DNA of 64,000 nt from Brevibacterium renqingii (GCF_017808105.1 NZ_JADBHF010000003.1:1-64000), one strand, 5' to 3'; counted from the first letter of the stretch, positions 49,134 through 60,330 are shown. The notes: a model not told the origin generated them from the letters alone. Made by a program: numbers and translations.

Positions 49134-49931
49134 TTGTTGAATCGCTTCACGTTTGGACTCATGGCCGCTGGCAGCGCTCTTGCATTGGCAGCCTGCAGTG
49201 CCGATTCCGGAAATCAGGACACTCAGGACTCGACAGATGAAGAGGCGGCGCCTAGCCAGACCGAGGTCGAATCACAGGAGTCCGAAGAACGTGCTGCGAT
49301 GAGTCCAGAGGACTTCAATGAACGCATCCTCTCCCTCGACGATCTGCCGGGAGGTTTCACAGTTGAGGACGAGGTCGAATTCGGAGAGACCGAGGAACAA
49401 GCGGACAATCCCTTTGACGCCGATGACAGCTCTTCGAAAGCTGATTCGACTCAAACCGCATGCATCGTCGGCGCCATGAAGACCCATTCGTCGGACTTGA
49501 ACGGAGTCTCCGCCGCCCGGAACTTCGACAACTCCAACGACAGCGCCGGCACTTTCATCATGACCTCGCTGTCCAGACCGGAGAAGGGAGCGAAGGAGAT
49601 GCTGAAAGACCTCCGAAAGACGGTGGATGAATGTCAGCGGACCATCGATGCACAATCAGCCGAATCGGTGGATATCTTTGAGCCCAGCGGCAACAAGGGC
49701 GAAGGATTCTGCACGACCGCATATGACGGCTCGTTCATAGGCCAGGGAAAGATCGTCATGTCCGAGTGCTACGTCGCGTGGGCCGGTGAGCTGATGACGA
49801 TTCATAACATGGCATTCGAGGCCGGCGTCGCTTCCCAGGTCGATCGAGACGCCGTTCAAGGAGTCACTGACCATATGACTGACGACCTCCTGCCGAAGGC
49901 CCTCAAGAAGGCCGATATGGCGAAGTCCTGA
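49134..49931 (+). CDS. Putative secreted lipoprotein
   Basis: The 265-residue product starts at TTG 49134 after GAAAGGG; ATG 49098 is an alternative. A short signal peptide (FGLMAAGSALALAAC) ends in the lipobox LAAC, so the cysteine should be lipidated and the protein anchored outside the membrane. An acidic Ser/Glu/Thr linker follows, then a folded domain from about residue 55 with four cysteines (TACIVG, ECQ, FCTT, SECYV) that could form two disulfides. The layout resembles mycobacterial-type sensor or LpqN-like lipoproteins, but I cannot name a family. It lies between two direct repeats. Confidence 0.8.
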   Translation: MLNRFTFGLMAAGSALALAACSADSGNQDTQDSTDEEAAPSQTEVESQESEERAAMSPEDFNERILSLDDLPGGFTVEDEVEFGETEEQADNPFDADDSSSKADSTQTACIVGAMKTHSSDLNGVSAARNFDNSNDSAGTFIMTSLSRPEKGAKEMLKDLRKTVDECQRTIDAQSAESVDIFEPSGNKGEGFCTTAYDGSFIGQGKIVMSECYVAWAGELMTIHNMAFEAGVASQVDRDAVQGVTDHMTDDLLPKALKKADMAKS

Positions 49932-49989
49932 CCTCGGCGATCAGCAGATCACAGTCGCGGCCCGCCCGCATACATGTGCTCCGATCCGA

Positions 49990-50259
49990 TTGCCCCGGGC
50001 TGCAGTCACTTCGGAGCGCCGCGCATCCCTCTTTCCGTGCGACGAAGACGAGCTCGCGGCCAGTGCGGTCACCGTGACCACGGCCAACGCGGTCGCCGTG
50101 TCTGCGACCGTCGGCGAACTGTGCTTTTTCGGCGTGCACCTCGCCTCGATCTTGCTTACCCTCCCGACGCTCCTCATGGGGTGGTTCCTCGTCACCTGGA
50201 CGAACGTCGTCTACAACATCGTTTCAGGCGGAACTGGTGCCCTTAGGAGGTCGTTCTAG
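49990..50259 (+). CDS. Possible small membrane protein
   Basis: A TTG-started frame of 89 codons has a hydrophobic run from about residue 23 (SAVTVTTANAVAVSATVG, then HLASILLTLPTLLMGWFLVTW). No Shine-Dalgarno sequence is evident, and the last dozen codons lie inside the right direct repeat, so it may be a gene remnant fused to the repeat. The region 49932-50448 has nothing better. Confidence 0.25.
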   Translation: MPRAAVTSERRASLFPCDEDELAASAVTVTTANAVAVSATVGELCFFGVHLASILLTLPTLLMGWFLVTWTNVVYNIVSGGTGALRRSF

Positions 50260-50305
50260 GCGGATTTTCCTGCGGTTTCTTCCGCCCATTTCGACCACCT
50301 AGCGC
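50223..50305. repeat. 83-base direct repeat, right copy
   Basis: This is the partner of 48878-48960 in the same orientation, with five substitutions. It ends 144 bases before the response-regulator stop codon. Confidence 0.85.
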
Positions 50306-50448
50306 GAGTGAACGCCACCAGAGGGCCGCGCGGCGAGAACTGGGCACACGACCGGGACGAGGGCGACCCGCGTGAGAGGTGCGCGACCGCAGCGGGGTGC
50401 GCGAACGGCAGAATCCACTCACGCGGGGTCAGCGATCGCCGGCGCCGC

Positions 50449-51105
50449 TCAGCGGGTTGCGTAGAGGTGCTCGGGGCGGCCGGTGCTGCCGTATTGGAGG
50501 GAGACGGTGATGGTGCGAGCCTCGGCGAGTTTTGCCAGGTGTCGCTGCGCGGTCGCGCGGGAGGCACCGACCGCCTCCGCGACTTCGAGGGCCGTCATCG
50601 GACCACTCGCCTCCTCGAGCGCGTTGAGAATCCGACTCGTCGTCGACGATCCGGCCCGGCTCGCCCCCGTACCGCCGACGGCGGAAGCATCGTGGAGGTT
50701 GCGCAGCTGACGCTCGAGGTCGGCCTGGTCGACCTTGTCGCGCTCCCAGTACCGGAGGAAGCGGGCATAGCGGCGCAGGAAGCTGTGGAGGACCTCGGCG
50801 GCGAAGGGTTTGACGATATAGGTCATCGACCCGGCCCGCAGCGCCGAACGCACGACCTGCGGATCCGTGACCGCCGAGAGCACGATCGCATCGATGTCGG
50901 TCTCGCGGATGAGATCGACTCCGGTGCCCTCGGGCAGCACATAGTCGACGAGCAGCAGGTCGACGTCCTGTTCGGCGATGACCTCGCGCGCCGTGGCGAG
51001 GTCCCGCACCGGTTCGAGCGCCGTGAAGCCGGGCACCTCGTCGACGTAGCGGCAGTGGATCTGCCCGACGAAGAAGTCGTCGTCGAGCACGAGAACATTG
51101 ACCAT
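50449..51105 (-). CDS. CitB/DcuR-type response regulator
   Basis: The 218-residue product has a receiver domain with an acidic triad in VLDDDFF, the phospho-acceptor aspartate in LLLVDYVLPEG and the conserved lysine in YIVKPF. The C-terminal HTH (SGPMTALEVAEAVGASRATA) is of the CitT/CitB kind. The second of two adjacent ATGs fits GGAG best. The start overlaps the kinase stop. It probably activates the divergent citrate transporter gene. Confidence 0.92.
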   Translation of the reverse strand: MVNVLVLDDDFFVGQIHCRYVDEVPGFTALEPVRDLATAREVIAEQDVDLLLVDYVLPEGTGVDLIRETDIDAIVLSAVTDPQVVRSALRAGSMTYIVKPFAAEVLHSFLRRYARFLRYWERDKVDQADLERQLRNLHDASAVGGTGASRAGSSTTSRILNALEEASGPMTALEVAEAVGASRATAQRHLAKLAEARTITVSLQYGSTGRPEHLYATR

Positions 51106-52808
51106 CATCTCTCCTCGGAGTGCTGAAATTCCTCAAGGGCCTCGGGCAGCCACATGCCGAAGCTCGCCCCGCCGAGCTCGGGATCGTGGCCGTCGATGAG
51201 CCACACCCGGCCGCCGCCGCGTTCGGCCACCCGGCGGCTGAGCGCGAGCCCGATGCCCAGTCCGTGGCCGTCGCCGGTTCCCGTCCCCGTCGCCAGCCCG
51301 ATCCCGAAGTCCTGCGCCGAGGCGGGCGCGGCGGTCGAGAATCCCTCGTTGAAGATCGTCTCGCCCAGTTCCGCATCGACGCCGTCGCCGGTGTCGGTGA
51401 CGACCGCATGGAGCTCGGCCCCCGAGCTGAGCAGCTGCACCTCGACCCGGCTCGTTCCGTCCGGCGGGCGGCGAGCGGCGACGGCGGCGCGGACGGCGTT
51501 GTCGATGAGGTTGCCGAGGATGAGCGTGACGGCCTCGGGGTCGCGGACCGTGCCCATGGTCAGGGAATCCGGGGTCACGGCCAGAGTCACCCCCGCCTCG
51601 GCGGCGGTGGTCCCCTTCGCCTCCAGCACGGCGCGCAGATAGGCGTCGGAGATGAGCTCGATGTCCTCGACCGGGGTCGTGATCGGCCCTGTGCCCAGCA
51701 GCGAGGCGAGGTAGGTGTGGGCCTCATCGGTGGCGCCGGTGTCGACGAGGCCGAGCACGGTGTGCAGGCGGTTGGCGAACTCGTGGCGCTGCGCGCGCAG
51801 GGCTCGGGCCATGGCGGTGACGGATTCGAGCTGGCGGGCCATCGTGAGCATCTGGGTCTCATCGCGCAGCGTCACGACCCCGCCGACGGAGACTCCGTCG
51901 CGTTGGACCCGCACGGCGGTGGCCAGGAGGATCCGCTCACCGATCGTGATCCGCCGGCGCAGCGCACCTTCGGCGGGGGCGTCGGCCATCATCGCGGTGA
52001 TGTCCGCGGGCACGGTGTCCGAGCTCGGGGCGACGCCGAGCAGCTCCTCGGCATTCGAATTGCTCACGGTCAGCTCGCCGGCGGAGCTGAAGCCGAGGAC
52101 GCCGTCGTCGAGTCCGCGCAGCACTGCGCCCTGATCGCGGGCCATCTCGGCGAGTTCTTCGGGCCCCACCCCGAGAGTCTCCCGCCGCAGCCGGCGCCCG
52201 AGCATGACCGAGACGATTCCGCCGAGGGCCAGCGCCAGCACCGCCACTGTGCCGAGCAGGAGCAGCTCGCGGCGCACGTCCGCATCGAGCACTGAGGCAT
52301 AGATGCCGACGGAGACCTCGCCGACGACGGTCTTGCCGTCCTCGCTCGAGTAGATCGGCACCTTTGCCCGCACCGTCTCCCCCAGCGTGCCCGATTCGTG
52401 GGAGACGTTCTCACGTCCGGCCAGAGCCTCGTCCGGGGAGGTCGAGACCTTGTGGCCGATCTTCGACCGGTCGGGGTGCGTCAGCCGCATCCCCCTGTCG
52501 TCGGTGATGACGGCGAAGCTGATGCCCGACCGATCCCGCAGGTCATCGGTGATGTCCAACATCGAGGCCACGAGGTGTCCATCGGGATCCACGGCATGCT
52601 CTGCCGAGGCCGCGGTCGAGGCGGCTCGGACGTCCGGGTCGATCGCCAACGTGCGGGCGGTGGCCAGGGCCTTCGTCTCGGTCACCTCGGTGACGGTGCG
52701 CGCGCCCATCCACGCGAACACGCCCGTCACCAAGGCGAGGGTGACGACGACGAGCGCGAGCTGAGAGATCAGCACACGGCGGGAGAACGACTGGCGGGGC
52801 CGGGGCAC
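51105..52808 (-). CDS. CitA/DcuS-type sensor histidine kinase
   Basis: The product has about 567 residues: membrane span at 12-37, an extracellular PAS-like sensor at 38-180, a second span at 182-204, a cytoplasmic PAS at about 225-320, the phospho-acceptor His342 in RAQRHEFANRLHTVLG, and an ATPase with NLIDNAVRAAV and GHGLGIGLALSRR. This is the carboxylate-sensing kinase layout, with an extracellular di- or tricarboxylate as likely signal. GTG 52808 is chosen as the codon just before the membrane-anchoring basic stretch; the frame stays open to 52895. It is coupled to the regulator and divergent from citM. Confidence 0.93.
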   Translation of the reverse strand: MPRPRQSFSRRVLISQLALVVVTLALVTGVFAWMGARTVTEVTETKALATARTLAIDPDVRAASTAASAEHAVDPDGHLVASMLDITDDLRDRSGISFAVITDDRGMRLTHPDRSKIGHKVSTSPDEALAGRENVSHESGTLGETVRAKVPIYSSEDGKTVVGEVSVGIYASVLDADVRRELLLLGTVAVLALALGGIVSVMLGRRLRRETLGVGPEELAEMARDQGAVLRGLDDGVLGFSSAGELTVSNSNAEELLGVAPSSDTVPADITAMMADAPAEGALRRRITIGERILLATAVRVQRDGVSVGGVVTLRDETQMLTMARQLESVTAMARALRAQRHEFANRLHTVLGLVDTGATDEAHTYLASLLGTGPITTPVEDIELISDAYLRAVLEAKGTTAAEAGVTLAVTPDSLTMGTVRDPEAVTLILGNLIDNAVRAAVAARRPPDGTSRVEVQLLSSGAELHAVVTDTGDGVDAELGETIFNEGFSTAAPASAQDFGIGLATGTGTGDGHGLGIGLALSRRVAERGGGRVWLIDGHDPELGGASFGMWLPEALEEFQHSEER

Positions 52809-52951
52809 GCGCTCACTGTACGCACGAATGAGCGCAATGCGCAAAAGGTGGTCAACGATCAGAACGCCATCAGTGCACACAAACGCGCGCGGCACGTGAT
52901 CTGGACCCTACGGTGTTCTGAGCCTCACATCCGCCTTCGAAGGAGAAGCCC

Positions 52952-54484
52952 GTGCTTGTCATTCTCGGTTTCGCCATGATCGGCGTCTTCATGACGCTGA
53001 TCATGACCAAGCGCCTCTCGCCGATCCTGGCGCTCATCCTCGTCCCCACCGTCTTCGGCCTCTTCGCCGGGGCCGGCCTGGGCATCGGGGAGATGGTCAT
53101 GGACGCGATCGCCTCGATGTCGTCGACGGCGGCTCTGCTGCTCTTCGCGATCATCTACTTCGGCATCATGATCGACGTCGGCCTCTTCGACAAGCTCGTC
53201 GAGTTCATCCTCAGAGTCGCCGGACACGATCCGGTCAAGGTCGTCCTCGGCACAGCCCTGCTCACCGGGGCCGTCTCGCTCGACGGTGACGGTTCGACGA
53301 CGTTCATCGTCGTCACCGCGGCCATGCTGCCGATCTATCAGCGGCTCGAGATGTCGCCGGTGGTGCTCACCTGCGTGGCCGGTCTCATCAACGGCACGCT
53401 CAACATCGTGCCCTGGGGCGGGCCGACCGCACGCGCGTCCTCGGCGCTGCAGATCGATGCGAACGATATCTTCGCCCCGATGGTGCCGTCGCTGGTCGCG
53501 GGTCTGCTCGTATGCCTCGTCTTCGCCTACCTGCTCGGTCTCTCCGAGCGTCGTCGCCTGGCCAAGAACGGTGTGGCCTGGGTCGAGGAGCGCGGGTCGA
53601 ACCGTCGCAAGGACCTCGTCGGCGCCGTCGCCGGGTCGAGCGGCAAGGGCGCGACCGCGGCCGGCGCGGCCATGACCCCAGCCGGTGCGACCACGGCCGG
53701 TCACGGTGCCGGGAACGGCACGGCCGCCTCGGCGAGGGGATCATCCGATGGCGGCGACGCATCCGGCGCCGAGGCGGGGGCCGGCTCCGCAGACGCCGGA
53801 GCCGGGTCCGCCGGTTCCGGTTCGGCCCTGTCGAACACCGCGCTCGACCCGTACAGGGCGACCCTGCGCCCGAAGCTGTTCTGGTTCAACCTGGGCCTGA
53901 CCGTGGCCGTGATGGTCCTGCTCATCGCGGACATCCTCCCGCTTCCGTACCTGTTCATGATCGCCACCGTCATCGCACTCATGGTCAACTTCCCGAAGAT
54001 GAAGGAGCAGCAGGAGGAGCTGGCCAGCCACGCCTCCGCGATCATCTCCGTCGTCGCCATGGTCATGGCCGCCGGTGTGCTCACCGGCATCATGTCCGGC
54101 ACCGGCATGGTCGATGCGATGGCCGCGTGGCTCGTCGACGTGATTCCTGATTCGATGGGTCCCTACATGGCCGTGATCACCGGTCTGCTGTCGATCCCGA
54201 TGACCTTCTTCATGAGCAACGACGCCTTCTACTTCGGCATCCTGCCCGTGCTCAGCGAGACCGCCGCGCATTTCGGCATCTCGGCCGCGGACATGGCCCG
54301 CGCCTCGATCACCGGTCAGCCCGTGCATATGCAGTCCCCGCTGGTGCCGGCGATCCTGCTGCTGGTCTCGCTGTCGGGAGTCGAGCTCGGCGACCACCAC
54401 AAGAAGGTGCTGTGGCGGGCGCTCATCGTCGCCCTCGTCATGCTCGCTGTGGGTGTCGCGCTCGGCGTCATCGGGATCGGCTGA
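52952..54484 (+). CDS. CitMHS-family citrate:cation symporter
   Basis: The 510-residue product has 11-12 membrane spans. CitMHS hallmarks are LLLFAIIYFGIMIDVGLFD, GAVSLDGDGSTTFIVVTAA and TLNIVPWGGPTARASSAL. It imports citrate complexed with a divalent metal, or with protons. Unusual: the cytoplasmic loop between the halves (about residues 222-296) is a low-complexity Gly/Ala/Ser/Thr stretch, longer than in Bacillus CitM. GTG 52952 follows GAAGGAG. It is probably switched on by the divergent CitAB-type system. Confidence 0.93.
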   Translation: MLVILGFAMIGVFMTLIMTKRLSPILALILVPTVFGLFAGAGLGIGEMVMDAIASMSSTAALLLFAIIYFGIMIDVGLFDKLVEFILRVAGHDPVKVVLGTALLTGAVSLDGDGSTTFIVVTAAMLPIYQRLEMSPVVLTCVAGLINGTLNIVPWGGPTARASSALQIDANDIFAPMVPSLVAGLLVCLVFAYLLGLSERRRLAKNGVAWVEERGSNRRKDLVGAVAGSSGKGATAAGAAMTPAGATTAGHGAGNGTAASARGSSDGGDASGAEAGAGSADAGAGSAGSGSALSNTALDPYRATLRPKLFWFNLGLTVAVMVLLIADILPLPYLFMIATVIALMVNFPKMKEQQEELASHASAIISVVAMVMAAGVLTGIMSGTGMVDAMAAWLVDVIPDSMGPYMAVITGLLSIPMTFFMSNDAFYFGILPVLSETAAHFGISAADMARASITGQPVHMQSPLVPAILLLVSLSGVELGDHHKKVLWRALIVALVMLAVGVALGVIGIG

Positions 54485-54490
54485 GCGGCG

Positions 54491-54952
54491 ATGACAGATC
54501 TGTATTCGACATCGCCTCGCCGCTTCCCCGCCCCGTCCCTTCGCGTGACCGCATCACCGGACGTCGATGCCGCCGAGGCGACCGTCGTCCTCGCGCTGCG
54601 GACCGACTCCTCCCCGGCGGTGCTCGACCAGGCGATCGCCGCCGCCCGGCGCGAACGGGCGGCTCTGCGGGCGATCGTGTTCGGCACGGACACGACCACG
54701 GCCCCGTCCACGTCTCCCCTGGCCGAATGCGCCCGGTTGGGCGCCTCCCTCGCCGAGGCGGGACTTGCGTACGAGGTGCAGCGCGCCGGTTCCGATCTCG
54801 CCGAGCAGGTCCTCGACCTCGCCGAAGAGCATGCTGCGGTGCTCATCGTCATGGCAGCCAAGCGCCGGTCCCCCGTGGTCAAGCTGCTGCTGGGCTCGAG
54901 CGCGCAGCAAGTCATCCTCGAGGCCGAATGCCCCGTGCTGCTGGTGAAGTGA
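54491..54952 (+). CDS. Universal stress protein (UspA) family
   Basis: The 153-residue product has the alpha/beta Usp fold with SPAVLDQAIAAARRERAALRAIV near the start and the ending VVKLLLGSSAQQVILEAECPVLLVK. The G-x2-G-x9-G(S/T) ATP loop is only partly kept (LLGSS), so nucleotide binding is uncertain. It starts seven bases after the citrate transporter, so the two share a transcript. Its partner role is unknown. Confidence 0.85.
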   Translation: MTDLYSTSPRRFPAPSLRVTASPDVDAAEATVVLALRTDSSPAVLDQAIAAARRERAALRAIVFGTDTTTAPSTSPLAECARLGASLAEAGLAYEVQRAGSDLAEQVLDLAEEHAAVLIVMAAKRRSPVVKLLLGSSAQQVILEAECPVLLVK

Positions 54953-54955
54953 GGC

Positions 54956-56113
54956 TCAGATCCCGCCGAGGCCGCGGCCGGGCGCCAGCAGTCCGCGCGG
55001 GTCGAGCAGATCCTTGAGCTCCTGCAGTCCTCTGCGGCCCGGCAGCGGCCCCCACGCATCGACGCTCTCCCACACCGAGGCCGGGGCGTGGAGCAGTCGG
55101 GCGCAGATCCGGTGCAGGCCGAATGAGCGCAGGTGCTCGAGCACCACGCGGGTGGCGATTCCCGGCTCGGTCTCGGGAGCTCCGACCCCGAGTTCGAAGA
55201 GCCCGGCCGCACTGCCCTGCAGCTGAAGCGGATAGCCGATGGCGTCTTCGAGCCGCGTCATCGTCTCGAGAAGTGTCGGAACGAAGTCCGGAGTCACCGA
55301 CAGGCCGATCGTCACGGGCGCCTGTGTCCGCCTGCCCCACCATCCGGGTCGCCTGCAGCGGGTGGCTCCGGGAACTCGGTCGAGGATGCGAGAGATCTCG
55401 GTTTCGACGAGGTCCTCGCCGCCTTCGACCAGGACCACGGTGGCGGCGGGCGAACCGGGCGGTCGGCCGATGACGACGGCGGCCGGTCGCTGCCGGGCGG
55501 CGAGGAGTTCCGGGGCGGCCACGACGCCGGGAATCCATACGAACTCCTGAGCCGCCGGTCGCGCACTCAGTCGGATCTCGGCCTCGACGATGATGGCGCG
55601 GGTGCCCCAGGATCCGGCCACGAGCTGTGCGAGGCCCCTGCCGGTCAGGCTCGGACAGAGTCCTCCGGCGGTGCGGGCGATGGTCCCGTCGGCGCCGACG
55701 GTCGTCACGGACACCAGCGTCTCGGCGAGTCGGGGACGGTGGAGGTGCCGCGGTCCGGTGGCGGCCGTGGCGATCATTCCGCCGAGGCTGGACCCGGCTG
55801 CGATGCGGCCGTCCGGCAGATCGGCGAGGATCTCCTGCCCGGTCCGGCCGGCGAGGTCGTTCAGTGCCGAGATCTTCGCTCCGGCCCCGGCACGGACGGT
55901 GGCGTCCGCGACGGAACGGTCGGCCGCCTCGGCGAGTCCGGTCATGTCGATGAGCAGCCCGGGGGTGGTCGCGGGCGGATGGTCGTCGAAGGCGGTGCCG
56001 CCGCCGAAGACGGTGACCGTGCGGGACTCGGCGTGGGCGCGGGCCATGAGCTCGGAGAGTTCGGCGATGCTGCCGGGACTGGCCAGTCGGGGCAGTTCTG
56101 TGGTCCGGCTCAT
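54956..56113 (-). CDS. FAD-binding oxidase, PCMH type (GlcE/lactate-oxidase-like)
   Basis: The 385-residue product has a PCMH FAD-binding half with VTVFGGGTAFDDHPPAT, VRAGAGAKISALNDLAG and LPDGRIAAGSSLGGMIATAA, and a short C-terminal half ending KDLLDPRGLLAPGRG, as in GlcE and other FAD-linked hydroxy-acid oxidases. It lacks an iron-sulfur domain. ATG 56113 follows GAGGTGGGG. Just upstream, TETAETETAESDTAETE-like codons come from a run of CTGCTGTCTCTGT repeats. Oxidation of glycolate or lactate is inferred from family and nearby permease and malate synthase. Confidence 0.8.
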   Translation of the reverse strand: MSRTTELPRLASPGSIAELSELMARAHAESRTVTVFGGGTAFDDHPPATTPGLLIDMTGLAEAADRSVADATVRAGAGAKISALNDLAGRTGQEILADLPDGRIAAGSSLGGMIATAATGPRHLHRPRLAETLVSVTTVGADGTIARTAGGLCPSLTGRGLAQLVAGSWGTRAIIVEAEIRLSARPAAQEFVWIPGVVAAPELLAARQRPAAVVIGRPPGSPAATVVLVEGGEDLVETEISRILDRVPGATRCRRPGWWGRRTQAPVTIGLSVTPDFVPTLLETMTRLEDAIGYPLQLQGSAAGLFELGVGAPETEPGIATRVVLEHLRSFGLHRICARLLHAPASVWESVDAWGPLPGRRGLQELKDLLDPRGLLAPGRGLGGI

Positions 56114-56213
56114 CCCCACCTCTGTCTCTGCTGTGTCGGACTCTGCTGTCTCTGTCTCTGCTGTCTCGGGCCTTGTCGCTGTTTCCGTGACCGTGTGTTC
56201 AGAGTGTAGCGAA

Positions 56214-56260
56214 GAACGCCTCCGGAATCGGTGCGCTGGGCACAGATTTCGGAGGCGTTC
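56214..56260 (-). terminator. Terminator after malate synthase
   Basis: The arms GAACGCCTCCGGAATC and GATTTCGGAGGCGTTC (one mismatch) form a 16-bp stem with a 15-base loop and TTCTTCG after it on the minus strand. It is about 110 bases past the aceB stop; the spacer holds nothing recognisable. Confidence 0.7.
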
Positions 56261-56373
56261 GACGTCGTCGGACCCTGCATCGCAAGCGTCGATCGGAGGC
56301 GGGATCACCAGTGCGGGTGCGCGGCTGCGAGCCTTGGCTCAAGGCCTGCGGCCGCGGACCCGGCGCCTTCGGC

Positions 56374-57978
<1,605 letters not shown>

Positions 57979-58075
57979 CGGTGGTTCTCCTTAGTCAGCA
58001 CACGAGGTGCTGCGTCCTTATCGGCACCATCAGGTGCGTCTCTGTTCGCTGGCAACGGGGTTTGGCCTGCGAAAC

Positions 58076-58102
58076 TTTCACATCGTGAAAATTTTTGTTC
58101 AC
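58076..58102. promoter_or_regulatory. Operator-like palindromes upstream of aceB
   Basis: TTTCACATCGTGAAA (58076-58090) is a perfect palindrome, and its GTGAA half also pairs with TTCAC at 58098-58102. The overlapping sites lie about 100 bases upstream of the aceB ATG in the aceB/lctP divergent gap. They suggest a regulator shared by the glyoxylate and lactate/glycolate genes. Confidence 0.55.
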
Positions 58103-58263
58103 ACACCGAAAGAATATGAGGTGATGCACGTCTCGTCAAACCTTATCGCGCTTCGAGACGGGGTGTCTGTTGACTCCGGCGGGCGAACTGGCACGATGAA
58201 TGGACGAACCTCTCGTGGGTCCGCTTCCGGCGACCGGATGCGGGCTTCTGCGACCACGCGGCA

Positions 58264-60174
58264 ATGACGCCGCAGATCGGACACACGATGGACAACCTCG
58301 CTGTTGCAGCTCTTCTGGCGCTCTCCCCGATCCTCCTGGCCGGAATCCTCCTCATCGGCTTCCGCTGGCCGGCCAAATACGCCATGCCCATCGGGCTCGT
58401 CGCCGCTGCCCTGGTGGCGAACTTCGCCTGGAAGATCGAATGGGTGACGATCGGCGCTTCGGTCGTCCAAGGCCTGCTCGTGGCGATCGGCCTGCTGTGG
58501 ATCGTCTTCGGGGCCCTCCTGTTCCTGGCCACGATCACCCGCTCGGGAGCCATCGAGACCATCCGCGCCGGATTCGTCTCGATCTCCCCCGACCGCCGGG
58601 TCCAGGTCATCATCGTCGCCTGGCTGTTCGGCTCCTTCATCGAAGGTGCGGCCGGATTCGGCACCCCGGCGGCCGTGGTCGCCCCGCTCATGCTCGCCCT
58701 CGGGTTCCCCGCCGTCGCTGCGGTGCTCGGCGGGCTGATCATCCAGTCCACTCCCGTGAGCTTCGGAGCCGTGGGCACCCCGATGGTCGTCGGCATCGGC
58801 ACCGGCCTGGCCCAGGAGGACGGTTCGATGTCGACCGATGTCGCGGCCCGGGCCGCCGAGCTCGGTCTCGACCAGACGGAGTTCGTCGCCCACACGGCCA
58901 CCCAGGTCGCCCTCATCCACGGCATCTGCGGGATCTTCATCCCGCTGCTGCTGGCGTGCATGATGACCGGTTTCTTCGGTGCGAACCGGCGCTTCGCCGA
59001 CGGTCTGGCCGTCACTCCCTTCGCCGTATACTCCGCGCTCGCGATGATCGTGCCCTACCTCGTCGTGGCGAAGTTCCTCGGTCCCGAGTTCCCTTCGCTG
59101 CTCGGCGGACTCATCGGACTGGCCATCGTCGTGACGACGAGCAGGTTCGGCTTCCTCATGCCGAAGAAGACCTGGGACTTCGCCCCGCGTGAGCAGTGGC
59201 CGGCCTTCTGGATGGGCACCGTCGACCCGAACGAGGAGAAGGCGCAGCTGACGCGGCGGATGTCGCTGGTCCGCGCCTGGTCGCCCTATCTCATCGTCGT
59301 CGCTCTGCTGCTCATCACCCGCAATGTGCCGGCGATCAAGGAGTTCCTCAACGGTCCGGCGGTCATCAAGGTCGACGGCATCTTCGGTACCCCGATCAAC
59401 CAGAACATGGACCTGCTGTGGTCGCCCGGTGCGATCTTCGTCCTCGCCTGCGGCATCACCTACTTCATCCACCGCATGACGAAGGACCAGATCTCGAGCT
59501 CCTGGACGATCGCGGGTTCCCAGATCGCCGGCGCCGCCGTGGCTCTGCTCTGCTCGCTGCCGCTGGTGCGGGTGTTCATCAACTCCGGTGCCGACTACAA
59601 CGGTGCCGGACTCGAGTCGATGCCGGTCACCCTCGCCGAGGCGGCCGCGAGCACCGTCGGAGACGCCTGGCCGCTGCTGGCCCCCTTCGTCGGCGCCCTC
59701 GGCGCGTTCATCGCAGGATCGAACACCGTCTCGAACACGATGTTCGCCCAGTTCCAGTTCTCCACCGGCACCGCCATCGGGGCGGCCAGCCCGGAGACCG
59801 TCGTGGCCGCGCAGGCCGTCGGCGGCGCGGCGGGCAATATGGTCGCCGTGCACAATGTCGTGGCCGCCTCGGCGACGGTGGGGCTGGTCGGTCGCGAGGG
59901 CGAGCTCATCCGCCGCACCGCCATCCCGATGCTCGTCTACTCGCTGGCCGCGGGCGCGATCGCCTTCGTCGGTCTCAACGGTCTGGGCATGAACGCCGGC
60001 ACGGTGATCCTCACCGCGCTCATCGTGGGCTTCGGCGTCGCGATCGTCCTGGCCCGGCGATCTCCGGGCAAGCCGCTCGAGGTCGGAGCCGGAGCCGTGT
60101 CCTCCCGCGGCGCGGCTGAGGACGAAGGCGCATCTGCCGGCGACGACGAGCCGGAGCCCACCGCCCGCGCCTGA
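58264..60174 (+). CDS. L-lactate/glycolate permease (LctP family)
   Basis: The 636-residue product has about 13-14 membrane spans with LctP motifs [40 protein letters not shown] and [16 protein letters not shown]. It imports lactate or glycolate with protons. The C-terminal 30 residues are an acidic hydrophilic tail, and an internal polar stretch makes it longer than the usual 530-560. ATG 58264 is used; ATG 58288 (MDNLAV) is equally likely. The neighbours aceB and the FAD oxidase fit a lactate/glycolate use set. Confidence 0.92.
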   Translation: MTPQIGHTMDNLAVAALLALSPILLAGILLIGFRWPAKYAMPIGLVAAALVANFAWKIEWVTIGASVVQGLLVAIGLLWIVFGALLFLATITRSGAIETIRAGFVSISPDRRVQVIIVAWLFGSFIEGAAGFGTPAAVVAPLMLALGFPAVAAVLGGLIIQSTPVSFGAVGTPMVVGIGTGLAQEDGSMSTDVAARAAELGLDQTEFVAHTATQVALIHGICGIFIPLLLACMMTGFFGANRRFADGLAVTPFAVYSALAMIVPYLVVAKFLGPEFPSLLGGLIGLAIVVTTSRFGFLMPKKTWDFAPREQWPAFWMGTVDPNEEKAQLTRRMSLVRAWSPYLIVVALLLITRNVPAIKEFLNGPAVIKVDGIFGTPINQNMDLLWSPGAIFVLACGITYFIHRMTKDQISSSWTIAGSQIAGAAVALLCSLPLVRVFINSGADYNGAGLESMPVTLAEAAASTVGDAWPLLAPFVGALGAFIAGSNTVSNTMFAQFQFSTGTAIGAASPETVVAAQAVGGAAGNMVAVHNVVAASATVGLVGREGELIRRTAIPMLVYSLAAGAIAFVGLNGLGMNAGTVILTALIVGFGVAIVLARRSPGKPLEVGAGAVSSRGAAEDEGASAGDDEPEPTARA

Positions 60175-60264
60175 GGCCGGCCCCGAGGCACCGCCTTGTC
60201 GGCGGCGAGCCGTGCAACGGCCGCACCGCGCGCAGTGCCCGCACGGCTCACGCGAGCTGCGGAA

Positions 60265-60330
60265 GTCTCCTGCGGGTGGATCCATCGCGATTATCGGTCG
60301 GTTTTCGCGGTGGATCGACCCGCAGGAGAC
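60265..60330. repeat. 66-base intergenic near-perfect palindrome
   Basis: The two 33-base halves match as reverse complements at 27 positions. The outer 13 bases (GTCTCCTGCGGGT/ACCCGCAGGAGAC) pair perfectly. It lies 90 bases after the lctP stop. It could act as a terminator or be a mobile REP-like or MITE-like element. I found no second copy in the window. Confidence 0.7.
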
